Assembly: GCA_963789175.1 (NCBI GenBank)
Contig: CAWBJO010000006.1
Coordinates: 558,001-622,000, forward strand
Reading direction: 5' to 3'
Length of the DNA: 64,000 nucleotides
From: CAWBJO01 sp963789175
Lineage (GTDB): Bacteria; Pseudomonadota; Alphaproteobacteria; Rhizobiales; Aestuariivirgaceae
Positions 1 through 8,562 of this stretch are shown one piece after another. Numbering within the stretch: the stretch's first letter is position 1; each line of letters begins with the position of its first letter. The translations under genes and the position numbers were made by a program. The notes beneath the pieces were generated by a model. It made no database searches. It was not told the origin of the DNA and saw nothing but the letters and a program-made list of their open reading frames with translations.

Positions 1-563
1 GACGGCATGTGCGGACCCCGGCAGAGATCGATCCAGTCGCCCTGGGCATAAAAGCGGATGTCTTGGCCGGCGGGAATTGCATCCACTAGCTCGACCTTGA
101 AGTTCTCGCCCCTGTTTCGGAAGAAAGCCTTCGCGTCGTCGCGGGTCATCAGTGACTTGGTAAACGGGCGGTCGCGCGCGATGATCTCGCGCATCTTCTT
201 TTCGATCGCGGGGAAGTCCTCCGGCGAGAACGGCTCATTTCGAAAAAAATCGTAATAAAAGCCGTTCTCTATGACCGGTCCGATGGTGACCTGGGTCCCC
301 GGATAGAGGGCCTGGACGGCTTCCGCCATGACATGGGCGGCATCGTGCCTGATGAGGGCCAAAGCCTCGTCGTCGTCACGGGTGATGAACCGAATTTTCG
401 CGTCGCCGACGATGGGGTCGGAGAGGTCGGTTAACGTCCCGTTAACCTCCATGGCGACGGCCTTTTTCTCGAGCGACTTGGCGATGCCGGCCGCCACCTC
501 GCGGCCCGTCAGGCCGGGGTCGTATTGGCGGGTCGCTCCATCCGGGAAGGTAAGGGTGATCAC
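1..563 (-). CDS. thrS: Threonine--tRNA ligase, N-terminal part (cut by window edge)
   Basis: This is the 5' part of threonyl-tRNA synthetase, which charges tRNA-Thr in the cytoplasm. I read about 187 codons before the frame leaves the window at base 1. The N-terminus is a TGS domain (MITLTFPDGATRQYDPG), followed by the start of the editing/SAD region with RHDAAHVMAEA and ENGFYYDF, both standard for ThrRS. The GTG at 561-563 is chosen as start because the TGS domain begins right there. The catalytic core and anticodon-binding domain lie outside the window. No T-box or other leader is visible upstream. Confidence 0.95.
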   Translation of the reverse strand, partial: MITLTFPDGATRQYDPGLTGREVAAGIAKSLEKKAVAMEVNGTLTDLSDPIVGDAKIRFITRDDDEALALIRHDAAHVMAEAVQALYPGTQVTIGPVIENGFYYDFFRNEPFSPEDFPAIEKKMREIIARDRPFTKSLMTRDDAKAFFRNRGENFKVELVDAIPAGQDIRFYAQGDWIDLCRGPHMP

Positions 564-773
564 GTCGAGGCCTCCTGCTCACTCCTGCTGACCGCGCAGG
601 TAAGCGTGTCCGGGCGGACGTTCGGCTTTTGCCCGTTCACCTTTCGACCGTCAACCGCAAGATCGTCGCGCCATTCAATCGGCAATGGAAACGGGACCGC
701 AACCAAACCGTTTATTAACCACAGTCATGCAACATATGCGGGAATGAAATTGCTCCAGAGGATCAAACTTCCC

Positions 774-1472
774 ATGTCTAACCTGCTCTCTCATCTCTCG
801 AAAAGCATCACCGGCACCCTTCTCGGCGTGACGCTGGTTTCCGGCGCGGCCGCAGCCGACCTTCCCGACATGATGCCCGAGCTTTACCGGGGTGCAACGT
901 ATGATTGGGGTGGTTTTTATGGCGGTGGATACGCCCAGGCAGCCTGCCTGGACACCACCTACACAAGCACGACGAATGGAGACCTCGGGGGCTGCGCCTT
1001 CGCCGGCGGCCTGATCGGGGGCTATAGTTACCAGTTCGATGACGTGGTCGTCGGCCTCGAGGGCGACTATGGTTGGAGCAGCCGGGTCGCCGAGAACACC
1101 GTCGACGACTTCGTCTACGATTTCGACCGGTTGGCGTCCCTCCGCGGACGGGTGGGCTATGCGCTGGGCGACACGCTCGTCTATGCCACGGGCGGGATCG
1201 CCTGGATCAAGGGCACCCTCAAGGAGACCGCCCTCCCCGATTCCGAAAGCCAATGGCATCGCGGCTGGATCGTCGGCGGGGGCATCGAACACGCCCTGTG
1301 GACAAGTCTCAACGTGCGGGTGGAGTATCTTTTCAGCAGCTACGACGAGCAGTCCTACGACATCAACTGCAGCTGCACGATCGACACCGACCTGGACAAC
1401 GTACACATCATGCGTGCCGGGCTGACGTGGCAGTTCGGTTTCGAAGGCGGAGCGACGTCGGTATCCTACTAA
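774..1472 (+). CDS. Omp25/Omp31-like outer membrane beta-barrel protein
   Basis: A 232-residue outer-membrane protein. It has an N-terminal signal peptide (hydrophobic run ending near VSGAAAADLP), then a porin-family barrel with alternating amphipathic strands. It closes with an aromatic-rich motif (MRAGLTWQFGFEGG) typical of the Omp25/Omp31 family of Rhizobiales. The phrase YDWGGFYGGGY after the signal peptide is a hallmark of these proteins. An AGAGG-like ribosome site at 757-761 supports ATG 774; an in-frame ATG at 744 is a possible alternative. It stands alone between thrS and yidD. The function is probably structural, and no substrate can be inferred. Confidence 0.85.
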   Translation: MSNLLSHLSKSITGTLLGVTLVSGAAAADLPDMMPELYRGATYDWGGFYGGGYAQAACLDTTYTSTTNGDLGGCAFAGGLIGGYSYQFDDVVVGLEGDYGWSSRVAENTVDDFVYDFDRLASLRGRVGYALGDTLVYATGGIAWIKGTLKETALPDSESQWHRGWIVGGGIEHALWTSLNVRVEYLFSSYDEQSYDINCSCTIDTDLDNVHIMRAGLTWQFGFEGGATSVSY

Positions 1473-1493
1473 CCAAGACCGGTTCGTATCGCG

Positions 1494-1817
1494 TCATTTC
1501 GGCTTCCGGCCGAGTTTCCAGAGTTCGTGAAAAGCACAGGGGTTCGCCGGTACCTTTTCGGGTACGGGGTCGAACCCCTGCGTTCCCCATGGGTGGCAAC
1601 GCATGATGCGGAACGTCCCAAGCAGCACGCCGCGCCACGCGCCATGTCGCCGGATGGCCTCGGCGGCGTAGTCCGAACAGGTCGGCAGATGCCGGCAGCG
1701 CCGACCGACGATCGCCGACAGCGTCAGCTGGTAGAGGCGGATGATCAGCAGCAGGCCCGCGGCCGGCATCGAGTCGCGCCCGCCGCCGCCATCGCCAGGC
1801 GATTTCAGATTCCGCAT
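1494..1817 (-). CDS. yidD: Membrane protein insertion efficiency factor YidD
   Basis: A small 107-residue protein of the YidD family (PF01809), a membrane-associated factor that helps YidC insert inner-membrane proteins. The family core is clear: GRRCRHLPTCSDYAAEAI followed by RCHPWGTQGFDPVP, with the conserved cysteines and the CHPWG signature. An amphipathic helix (LLLIIRLYQLTLS) precedes the core. The extreme N-terminus is glycine-rich and unconserved, so Met17 (base 1769) may be the real start. Here yidD sits apart from rnpA/yidC, between an outer-membrane barrel gene and betC. Confidence 0.9.
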   Translation of the reverse strand: MRNLKSPGDGGGGRDSMPAAGLLLIIRLYQLTLSAIVGRRCRHLPTCSDYAAEAIRRHGAWRGVLLGTFRIMRCHPWGTQGFDPVPEKVPANPCAFHELWKLGRKPK

Positions 1818-1893
1818 GGGCGGCAGGGCGCTTGCGCACAGGATTTGGCTATGGGAGTTTCACTCATCCGCTCTCCCAACATCGTCCGTCAAG

Positions 1894-3426
1894 ATGGCCA
1901 AGAAACATCCGAACATCGTTCTCATTGTCGCCGACCAGCTCGCGGCGATGTTTCTGCCGAGTTACGGGCACGGCGTGGTCCGTACGCCCCATATCGACTC
2001 CCTGGCCGAGCGCGGAGTCACCTTCGAGAACGCCTATTCGCCCAGTCCTCTGTGCGCGCCCGCGCGGGCAACACTGATGAGCGGACTCCTCCCGGGCACT
2101 ACCGGAGTTTACGACAATGCCGCGGAGTTTCCCTCCTCGATCCCGACCTTCGCGCACTATCTCCGGGTTCTAGGATACCGCACGTGCCTTTCCGGGAAAA
2201 TGCACTTCGTCGGACCCGACCAGCTGCACGGCTTCGAGGAACGCCTCACGACCGACATCTACCCGGCCGATTTCGGGTGGACGCCCGATTGGTCCAAACC
2301 GGATGCCCGCATCGACTGGTGGTATCACAACATGTCATCGGTCAAGCAGGCGGGGACGGCGGAGATCACAAACCAGCTCGAATACGACGACGAGGTCGCC
2401 TTTCTCGCGCGCCGCAAGATCTACGACTATGCGAGGTATCATGCGGAGGAACCGTTCTGCCTCACCGTTTCCTTCACCCACCCGCACGATCCATATGTCG
2501 CGCGGCCGGCCTTCTGGAATCTCTATCGCGACGACGACATCGATGGGCCGCGAACGCCGCCGATCCCGCTCGATCGTCTGGATCCGCACAGCCGCCGTCT
2601 CTACGAGATGGCCGACATGGGGCGCACGCCGATCTCCGAAGCCGACGTGCTTCGATCGAGGCACGGCTACTACGCCAGCATTTCCTATGTCGACAGCCTG
2701 ATCGGATCGCTGCTCGAAACGCTGCGCGACTGCGGTCTCGGCGCCAGCACGGCCATCGTGCTTACGTCGGATCACGGCGATTTCCTCGGTGAGCGAGGCC
2801 TTTGGTACAAGATGTCGTTCCTCGAGCCGTCGGCGCGCATTCCCCTCATCGTCGCCGCGCCGGGAGCGGCGCGAGGATTGCGGGTGCGACAGCCGGCGTC
2901 ACTTGCCGACGTGGCCCCTACCCTGTGCGATATCGCCACCGCGGGAAAAAGCGCGTTCGCCCGACCGCCGGACGGCAGCAGCCGTTTCGACGTGCTGGCG
3001 GGCGGCGGCGAGACAGCCGGACACATATTCGGCGAGTATCTCGCGGAAGGAGCCATCGCCCCCGTCTACATGGTGCGTGATGGCAACTGGAAATTCATCG
3101 CCAGTGCGCCCGACCCCGACCAGCTCTATGACTTGAGCAGAGATCCGCAGGAGGCTCACAACCTCGCGGCCGCTCCCGCCCAGTCGGACCTCGTCAAGAC
3201 GTTCAGGCGCATGATCGGCGAGCGTTTCGATGCCGAAGTCACGCGGCGCGAGGTGATGATGAGCCAGAAGTCCCGGCACGTCCTTTTCGAAGCTCTGAAG
3301 CGCGGCAACTATTTTCCCTGGGATTTCCAGCCGCTGCGCGATGCCTCGGAGCAGTACACGCGCAACCGCATCGGCGTGACGGAACGGGACGAACTATCCC
3401 GCTTTCCAAGACCCAATAGCGCCTGA
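1894..3426 (+). CDS. betC: Choline-sulfatase
   Basis: A 510-residue cytoplasmic sulfatase that hydrolyses choline-O-sulfate to choline and sulfate, feeding glycine-betaine synthesis or sulfur and carbon supply. The formylglycine site is Cys54 in SPLCAPARAT, and the early metal site is in ADQ (Asp14). The BetC-specific phrases SGKMHFVGPDQLHGFEERL, IDWWYHN and the C-terminal choline-sulfatase tail (PWDFQPLRDASEQYTRN) separate it from generic sulfatases. The reading frame is open to 1741, but ATG 1894 matches the family N-terminus (MAKKHPNIVLIVADQ). No betA, betB or betI is adjacent. It ends 5 bp from the convergent cupin gene. Confidence 0.93.
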   Translation: MAKKHPNIVLIVADQLAAMFLPSYGHGVVRTPHIDSLAERGVTFENAYSPSPLCAPARATLMSGLLPGTTGVYDNAAEFPSSIPTFAHYLRVLGYRTCLSGKMHFVGPDQLHGFEERLTTDIYPADFGWTPDWSKPDARIDWWYHNMSSVKQAGTAEITNQLEYDDEVAFLARRKIYDYARYHAEEPFCLTVSFTHPHDPYVARPAFWNLYRDDDIDGPRTPPIPLDRLDPHSRRLYEMADMGRTPISEADVLRSRHGYYASISYVDSLIGSLLETLRDCGLGASTAIVLTSDHGDFLGERGLWYKMSFLEPSARIPLIVAAPGAARGLRVRQPASLADVAPTLCDIATAGKSAFARPPDGSSRFDVLAGGGETAGHIFGEYLAEGAIAPVYMVRDGNWKFIASAPDPDQLYDLSRDPQEAHNLAAAPAQSDLVKTFRRMIGERFDAEVTRREVMMSQKSRHVLFEALKRGNYFPWDFQPLRDASEQYTRNRIGVTERDELSRFPRPNSA

Positions 3427-3431
3427 GGCAG

Positions 3432-3905
3432 CTAGTACGACGTCCCGTCCTTGCGGTGGAACTGCCATGGTCCGCCGTTCCGCTTGACCGCCCGCAGATC
3501 GACGTCCGGATAGGTAGCATCCTCGTCCAGGGCTCGCGTGCCGACCTCGAGGATGGTCACAGGGCGGTCGGAGCGGTTTACGAGATGATGGCCATTTGGG
3601 GCTCCGGCCTTGAATCCCGCGCACATGCCGGGAGTAAGGACGTTTTCACCCGCGTCGTCGATCAGCGTCACTTCGCCGTCGAGGACATAGATGAATTCGT
3701 CCTCCTTCTCATGCCAGTGGCGCAGGGCCGACCACACACCGGGAGGCAGCGTCGTCAGGTTGACCCCGAACTGGTCCAGGTCAAACGCGTTGCCGAGGGC
3801 GCGCTTTTCGCGCGTCCGGCAGGAATCCGCCAATGGACCGGGATAGGTGGAGCCGACGCGTGGGCTCACTTCGGACGCCCGCACGAACCGGGGTCGATCG
3901 GTCAT
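3432..3905 (-). CDS. Cupin domain-containing protein
   Basis: A 157-residue single-cupin protein. The double-stranded beta-helix has a recognisable metal motif: RHWHEKEDEFIYVLDGE supplies two His and a Glu, and a later strand (PNGHHLVN) supplies another His. The sequence resembles transcription-like or sugar-handling small cupins of Rhizobiales with a C-terminal WQFHRKDG segment. It starts 1 bp after the stop of the IscU-like scaffold gene, so the two are probably co-transcribed. The substrate is not known. Confidence 0.85.
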   Translation of the reverse strand: MTDRPRFVRASEVSPRVGSTYPGPLADSCRTREKRALGNAFDLDQFGVNLTTLPPGVWSALRHWHEKEDEFIYVLDGEVTLIDDAGENVLTPGMCAGFKAGAPNGHHLVNRSDRPVTILEVGTRALDEDATYPDVDLRAVKRNGGPWQFHRKDGTSY

Positions 3906-3906
3906 C

Positions 3907-4344
3907 TCAGTCCCCTTTCTTCTCCATCGCCTTGTCGACGGCGTCGACGACGGCGTCGAACGTCAGCAGCGTCGATGCATGGCGAGCCTTGAAATCGCGG
4001 ACCGGGGTCAGCGCTTCCAATTCGTGCCACTTGCCGCCGGGTGCCGGGCCGTTCTCCTTCAGCATGGCGTACATCTGGCTGCGGACGGCCTTCAACTCGT
4101 CGGCCGTGGAGCCGACGACATGACGGGCCATGATCGAGGAGGACGCCTGGCCGAGAGCGCAGGCTTTTACCTCGTGGCCGAAGTCCGACACGACGTCGCC
4201 GTCGAGCTTCACATCCACCGTGACCTTGCTGCCGCAGAGCTTGGAATGGGCGATGGCCGTCGCATCCGGCGCGGCGAGACGCGCATGGCGGGGGATATCG
4301 GCTGCAAATTCAAGGATCTTTTGGTTGTACACGCGATCAAGCAT
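3907..4344 (-). CDS. IscU/NifU-like iron-sulfur cluster scaffold protein
   Basis: A 145-residue protein of the NifU N-terminal/IscU family, proposed to hold a nascent Fe-S cluster or act in SUF-type assembly. Two of the three classical cysteine positions are present, in SKLCGSKV and KACALGQASSS. The third ligand region reads ARHASTLLTF, with Ala where IscU has Cys, and the residue after Cys-Gly is Ser rather than Asp. This atypical form is usual in alphaproteobacteria, so it is probably functional but not a canonical IscU. It is first in a two-gene unit with the cupin. Confidence 0.85.
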   Translation of the reverse strand: MLDRVYNQKILEFAADIPRHARLAAPDATAIAHSKLCGSKVTVDVKLDGDVVSDFGHEVKACALGQASSSIMARHVVGSTADELKAVRSQMYAMLKENGPAPGGKWHELEALTPVRDFKARHASTLLTFDAVVDAVDKAMEKKGD

Positions 4345-4559
4345 AGGGACTACTATAACAACTGAAGCTTCCGTTGGGCACTGTCCGAAGCCCGCCCTGG
4401 GTGGAACCAGCCATACGGTTTTAGCATTAACGCTGCGCCTTTCCGGCTTTGCCCGCCGGAAGGCCGCATGTTATGTGAGGCCGCGAGGGAGGGCGTTCAA
4501 CAGGCAATTCGCCGCTCCCGCACATGATGATTTCGATCTGGCCTGGCAGGACCACCGAG

Positions 4560-5183
4560 ATGGATGCGCGTACGAAGAAATCCAATCCGACCGATCACCG
4601 TCCCTCGCGCGAGGAAGCGGAGGACGCGGTGCGCACGCTCATCGCCTGGGCCGGCGATGACCCGAGCCGGGAGGGCCTGCTCGACACGCCGCGGCGGGTC
4701 GTCAATGCCTATCGCGAATACTTCAAGGGCTACGAGCGGGATGCGGAAGAAGCGCTGTCGCGTACGTTCAACGACGTGAGCGGCTATGACGACATCGTCA
4801 TGCTGCGCGACATCGAGTTCCACTCACACTGCGAACACCACATCGCGCCGTTCATCGGCCGCGCCCATGTGGCCTACCTGCCTCGCGGCAATGTCGTCGG
4901 CATCTCGAAGCTGGCGCGGGTCGTCGAGATCTACGCTCGGCGCCTGCAAACGCAGGAAACGATGACGGCGCAGATCGCCAAGACGATCGACAGCGCTTTG
5001 AAGCCCCGCGGCGTCGCCGTCATGCTCGAGGCGGTCCATCAATGCATGTCGATGCGCGGTGTGCGGAAGCCCAACGTTACAACCATCACCACCCAGTTCA
5101 CCGGCGAATTCCGCTCGGATGCAACGATGCAACACCGCTTCATGGAGCTCGTCCGGGCTCCCGCGGCGGGATTTGCGATCTGA
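4560..5183 (+). CDS. folE: GTP cyclohydrolase I
   Basis: A 207-residue type I GTP cyclohydrolase, which converts GTP to 7,8-dihydroneopterin triphosphate at the start of folate/pterin synthesis. The zinc-binding catalytic motif HSHCEHH gives Cys91 and His94, with the third ligand Cys162 in HQCMSMRGV. The C-terminus (TTQFTG) is typical. ATG 4560 is favoured over ATG 4524 because the family N-terminus begins just after it and a GGCAGG-like site precedes it. It is followed after 11 bp by hisI. The 215-bp gap upstream is shared with the divergent scaffold gene and holds no clear motif. Confidence 0.95.
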   Translation: MDARTKKSNPTDHRPSREEAEDAVRTLIAWAGDDPSREGLLDTPRRVVNAYREYFKGYERDAEEALSRTFNDVSGYDDIVMLRDIEFHSHCEHHIAPFIGRAHVAYLPRGNVVGISKLARVVEIYARRLQTQETMTAQIAKTIDSALKPRGVAVMLEAVHQCMSMRGVRKPNVTTITTQFTGEFRSDATMQHRFMELVRAPAAGFAI

Positions 5184-5194
5184 GCGAGGACTTG

Positions 5195-5608
5195 GTGAGC
5201 GATCGCGAGGACGGCGGCGAGTTTCTTCCCCAGTTCGATCCAGCCGGACTACTGCCCGTCATCGTCCAGCATGTCGATACCGGTGCAGTCCTGATGATGG
5301 CATACATGAACGAGGACGCGCTCGGACGGACGCTAGCGACCGGCGAGGCCCACTTCTGGAGCAGGTCCCGTCAGGCGCTGTGGCGCAAAGGCGAGGTTTC
5401 CGGAGAAGTCCAGCAGGTGGTCGAGGTGCTTATCGACTGCGACCAGGATACCCTGCTGCTGAAGGTCCGGCCGGGCGGCAAGGGCGCTGCCTGTCACACG
5501 GGCCGCAGGTCGTGCTTCTACCGTCGCATCGACATTCCGTCGCTCGGGCTCAGATCCCTCGAGGATGAGCGATTGTTCGATCCCGGCGCCGTCTACGCCG
5601 ATAAGTAG
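5195..5608 (+). CDS. hisI: Phosphoribosyl-AMP cyclohydrolase
   Basis: A 137-residue HisI that opens the adenine ring of phosphoribosyl-AMP in histidine synthesis. The metal sites are intact: DCDQDTLLLK carries the Asp triad and Cys82, and ACHTGRRSCFY carries Cys100 and Cys107. FWSRSRQALWRKGE is the usual substrate-binding segment. The GTG at 5195 is chosen because AGGA lies 4-7 bases upstream; longer upstream reading would run into folE. It is monofunctional (no HisE part) and separate from other his genes. It ends 1 bp from the convergent CBS gene. Confidence 0.95.
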   Translation: MSDREDGGEFLPQFDPAGLLPVIVQHVDTGAVLMMAYMNEDALGRTLATGEAHFWSRSRQALWRKGEVSGEVQQVVEVLIDCDQDTLLLKVRPGGKGAACHTGRRSCFYRRIDIPSLGLRSLEDERLFDPGAVYADK

Positions 5609-5609
5609 G

Positions 5610-6041
5610 TCAGCTGGCCCGACGGAAACGGGCATGCTCCAGCATCGTCTGGTCCCGGTCGCGCTGCATGCGGCGGACGAGGTCGCCGAGGGAGATGATG
5701 CCCCTCAGCTTCTCGTCGACCACGACCGGCATGTGGCGGATGCGCCTTTCGGTCATCGTCCTCATGATCTCGACGACCTTATCGACCGGGTGGCAGACGT
5801 AAACCCTGGTCGTCATGACCGCAGATGCAGGCATGGCCGCCGCATCGGCACCAAATTCGGCGAACGCCCAGACGACGTCGCGCTCGGAAACGACGCCATC
5901 GAGGTTCCGGCCATCCTCCGAGATGACCGCGATGCCGATCTTGTTCTCGGCGAGCACGGTTGCGAGCTCGGCCAGCGATGCCGTCGCCTGCGCCGTGATC
6001 ACGCTCCGCCCCTTTTCCTTGAGGATTCTTTCGATCGTCAT
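5610..6041 (-). CDS. CBS domain-containing protein
   Basis: A 143-residue stand-alone Bateman module with two CBS domains (about residues 8-65 and 75-130). The signatures are GIAVISEDGRNLDGVVSERD in the first and HMPVVVDEKLRGIISLGD in the second. Such proteins bind adenosine nucleotides and modulate partners; the partner is not evident here. It is widespread in Rhizobiales. No fused catalytic domain is present. Confidence 0.9.
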   Translation of the reverse strand: MTIERILKEKGRSVITAQATASLAELATVLAENKIGIAVISEDGRNLDGVVSERDVVWAFAEFGADAAAMPASAVMTTRVYVCHPVDKVVEIMRTMTERRIRHMPVVVDEKLRGIISLGDLVRRMQRDRDQTMLEHARFRRAS

Positions 6042-6129
6042 GTCGGGCTCCTATCGGACCGATTGGATGCCGCCCGTGACCGGAGTAACACCGCCCGGTT
6101 GCGTGAAGTTGAAGGAATTGGTTGCAAAT

Positions 6130-6870
6130 TTAGCGTTCCGACCGCCTGTCCAGGATTCCGAGCAGGACAAGGCCGGAAAGGAAACCGCCAAGGTGGGCTT
6201 CCCAGGCTATCCGGTCTTCGCCCGACGTGCCGATCCCGGTCAGACCGAAAAGGACGTTCACGACGAGCCAAACAAGAATGAACGACAGCGCCCGGCGATC
6301 GGTGAACGTCTCGACCAGGCTCAAGGGTGGGTTGCGGCGGAGATCGTGGCCGTTCATCCGCTGAACCAGGAAGGGGGAGGCGAACATCAGGCGCGCGGCG
6401 GCGGCGACCTGGGCCGAAACGGCAGCCGAGGCGCCGACCAGAACCGCATATTCGGCCGGATGGGCGACGAGATAGGCCAGCGCGCCGGCCACGGCACCGA
6501 CGGCGCTGAGGACGAGAAATCGGCGAGCTTCGAGACGGCGAGCAACGATGCTTCCAAACGCCATCATCCACGTGCCGTTGACGAGCAGATGGATCCAGTC
6601 GGCATGCAACAGGCTGTAGGTCAGCAGGCTCCAATAGCGGGAGAGCTCTTCAAGCAATGGGGCGTTCGGAAAGAAAACCGCATCCGCACCGAACCGCGCC
6701 GGAAAGAAGGCGAAGAGACTGAGCACAAGCTCGTCGTCGACCAGACCCGAAACCCGAACGAGATGGACGGCAACGAGCAGCGCGATCAGGCCCCATAGAA
6801 CGGGCGGCAAGTTGACGGCCGGCGGATAGGCCTTCTCCCCGGCCCCGTGGTCCATGCGGGGATGTGTCAT
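6130..6870 (-). CDS. Rhomboid family intramembrane serine protease
   Basis: A 246-residue polytopic inner-membrane protease. I see six or seven hydrophobic segments. The catalytic serine is Ser148 in VGASAAVSA and the partner histidine is His226 in WEAHLGGFLSG. HLLVNGTWMMAFG in the second segment matches the rhomboid HxxxN region (HADWIHLLVN). Substrates are unknown. It stands alone, 88 bp upstream of the CBS gene on the same strand. Confidence 0.9.
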   Translation of the reverse strand: MTHPRMDHGAGEKAYPPAVNLPPVLWGLIALLVAVHLVRVSGLVDDELVLSLFAFFPARFGADAVFFPNAPLLEELSRYWSLLTYSLLHADWIHLLVNGTWMMAFGSIVARRLEARRFLVLSAVGAVAGALAYLVAHPAEYAVLVGASAAVSAQVAAAARLMFASPFLVQRMNGHDLRRNPPLSLVETFTDRRALSFILVWLVVNVLFGLTGIGTSGEDRIAWEAHLGGFLSGLVLLGILDRRSER

Positions 6871-7062
6871 CGCAAGACACCTTCGAAGCCACTCATTCTC
6901 GCTCCTGCCCGAGTATTCATCGCGTTAAACACGCTGTCGCCGCATGGTTGGTTAATTCCCTAAGAATCGCGGTTTTCCCAAGACTTCCCTTTGGCACATC
7001 GCCTGCACCAACGACAAAGCCAAGTACATCAATGACACAGGACTGTTGTGTGGGGGATTGCC

Positions 7063-7713
7063 ATGGACGCGTCGAAACCGGGGGGCCAGACCATACTTCC
7101 AGAGATACTCAATCCCGCCAGCCGCTGGCTGTTTCGCTATTGGGAATCCATCCGCGGAGAACAGTGTGCCGCGCCGAGAAGCCGCGTAGAGATCGCTCCT
7201 CTTCGCCAACAGCTTCCTTGGATATTCATTGCCGAACGGGCCGTCGAGGGCAATCTTCATCCTCTGCGCCTGGCAGGCACCGAGATCTGCCGGCTGTGGG
7301 GCGAGAACATGACGCGAAAGTGCCTTTTCGCGTCATGGTCGAAATTTGAACGCGACACCATCGCCGGCCTCTTCGACGGCGTCCTGGACCAAAATCAGCC
7401 TTTCGTCATGCGAGTGCGGGCACGGTCCGCGTTCGGCAACAGCGTGAGTATCGAGATCCTCGGTGTGCCTGTGGTCGATGACCGAAGCGGGGCTACCCAG
7501 GTTCTGGGTTCGGTGATCCCGTTCCGCATTCCCGAGTGGCTGGGCGCGGATCACCTCGTGGCGTTCGAGCTTTCGGCCGTTCGCATCATCTGGACCGACG
7601 CGGTGCCCCAGGAGCCGGCTCTCATGCACCCGCAGCGCGTACGCGGCGGCCCAAGAAAGCCCAAGCTCAGCGTCATCCGCGGCGGAAAAGACAAGGCGAT
7701 CCGCCCTGCTTAA
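7063..7713 (+). CDS. PAS domain-containing protein (PAS_5 family)
   Basis: A 216-residue cytoplasmic protein of the PAS_5 family (PF07310), found almost only in alphaproteobacteria. The opening segment WLFRYWESIRG, the RLAGTEICRLWGENMT phrase and the VLGSVIPF strand are family markers. There is no kinase or output domain, so it is likely a sensory adaptor of unknown signal. ATG 7063 is preferred to ATG 7048 because a GGGGG ribosome site lies 6-7 bases upstream. It is followed by the two-domain PilZ gene, a common pairing in Rhizobiales. Confidence 0.8.
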   Translation: MDASKPGGQTILPEILNPASRWLFRYWESIRGEQCAAPRSRVEIAPLRQQLPWIFIAERAVEGNLHPLRLAGTEICRLWGENMTRKCLFASWSKFERDTIAGLFDGVLDQNQPFVMRVRARSAFGNSVSIEILGVPVVDDRSGATQVLGSVIPFRIPEWLGADHLVAFELSAVRIIWTDAVPQEPALMHPQRVRGGPRKPKLSVIRGGKDKAIRPA

Positions 7714-7802
7714 CGCCGCATTTACTGGCTGACACTAGGCTGCTGGAAGGCCGCGCCCTCCTTCCAAGGGTGTGCGCGGCGCTGCACGCAGCGGTAGATC
7801 AA

Positions 7803-8399
7803 GTGACTGTCAGCGCGAATACTACGCACGAAGACGATCCCGACGCCCTGAGCGGGCGGACCATTCCGCTCAACGGACGGTTCATGCTGCCGGATACATC
7901 GGAACATCCATGCCGCGTGGCGCGCCTGACGATCGATACGGCGGACTTTCTGAGCGATACGGTCGTCCAATTCGGCATGCCCATCGTGGCCTACCTGGGC
8001 GAGCTCGGCCGCGTGGTCGGAATCTGCAGCCAGCGGATCGAAGGCGGCTTCAGCGTCAAGTTCACGATGTCGGGCACGGCGCGGGACAAATTCGCAGCCA
8101 AGCTCAAACAGAAGGACGGCGAAAAGGCCCTGTTGGCCCATCAAGACCGGGCGCCGCGGTTTTCGCCCACCCAGGCAAAATCCCATATCGCGCTTTCCGA
8201 TGGCCGGATCTACCCCTGCGAAGTCCTCGACATCTCGCTGTCCGGAGCGGCCGTAAAGGCCGACGTCATGCCGACTCTCGGGACCTACGTCGCCCTGGGA
8301 AAGATGCGCGGGCGCGTGGTCCGCTATACGGACGAAGGAATGGCCATCGAATTCGTTAATCCTCTCGATCGTTCGTCGCTCTCCGCCCAGCTGAAATAA
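7803..8399 (+). CDS. PilZ domain-containing protein (two PilZ-like domains)
   Basis: A 198-residue protein with two PilZ-like beta-barrels. The first (about residues 18-95) has LNGRFMLPDTSEHPCRV; the second (about 115-195) has ISLSGAAVKADV and MRGRVVRYTDEGMAIEF. The canonical c-di-GMP motif RxxxR...DxSxxG is only partly kept: the second domain has DISLSG, but the preceding RxxxR is unclear, so nucleotide binding is not certain. GTG 7803 is taken from family length; no strong ribosome site is visible, and ATG 7884 would give a shorter protein. It lies 89 bp after the PAS_5 gene. Confidence 0.78.
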   Translation: MTVSANTTHEDDPDALSGRTIPLNGRFMLPDTSEHPCRVARLTIDTADFLSDTVVQFGMPIVAYLGELGRVVGICSQRIEGGFSVKFTMSGTARDKFAAKLKQKDGEKALLAHQDRAPRFSPTQAKSHIALSDGRIYPCEVLDISLSGAAVKADVMPTLGTYVALGKMRGRVVRYTDEGMAIEFVNPLDRSSLSAQLK

Positions 8400-8562
8400 C
8401 GGGGAAAACGGCGTCGCCAGACCCCGCCATAGTTAATGACCTCGACGGTATAGTTATCAAATAGCTTTTTATTTTCAGACATTTGCGACCCGGGACTGAA
8501 CGCTATCTCAAGGGCTCTTCTCTACGCTCCCCAACCATAAGAACGGGCTGGGGTGTCAAACC

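Noticed and set aside
675..1406. A long open frame opposite the Omp25-like gene
   Set aside because: It is the antisense shadow of a GC-rich coding region; it has no start context or family motif.
1741..1893. Extended N-terminus for choline-sulfatase
   Set aside because: The extra 51 residues overlap yidD and have no similarity to sulfatases; the family start is at 1894.
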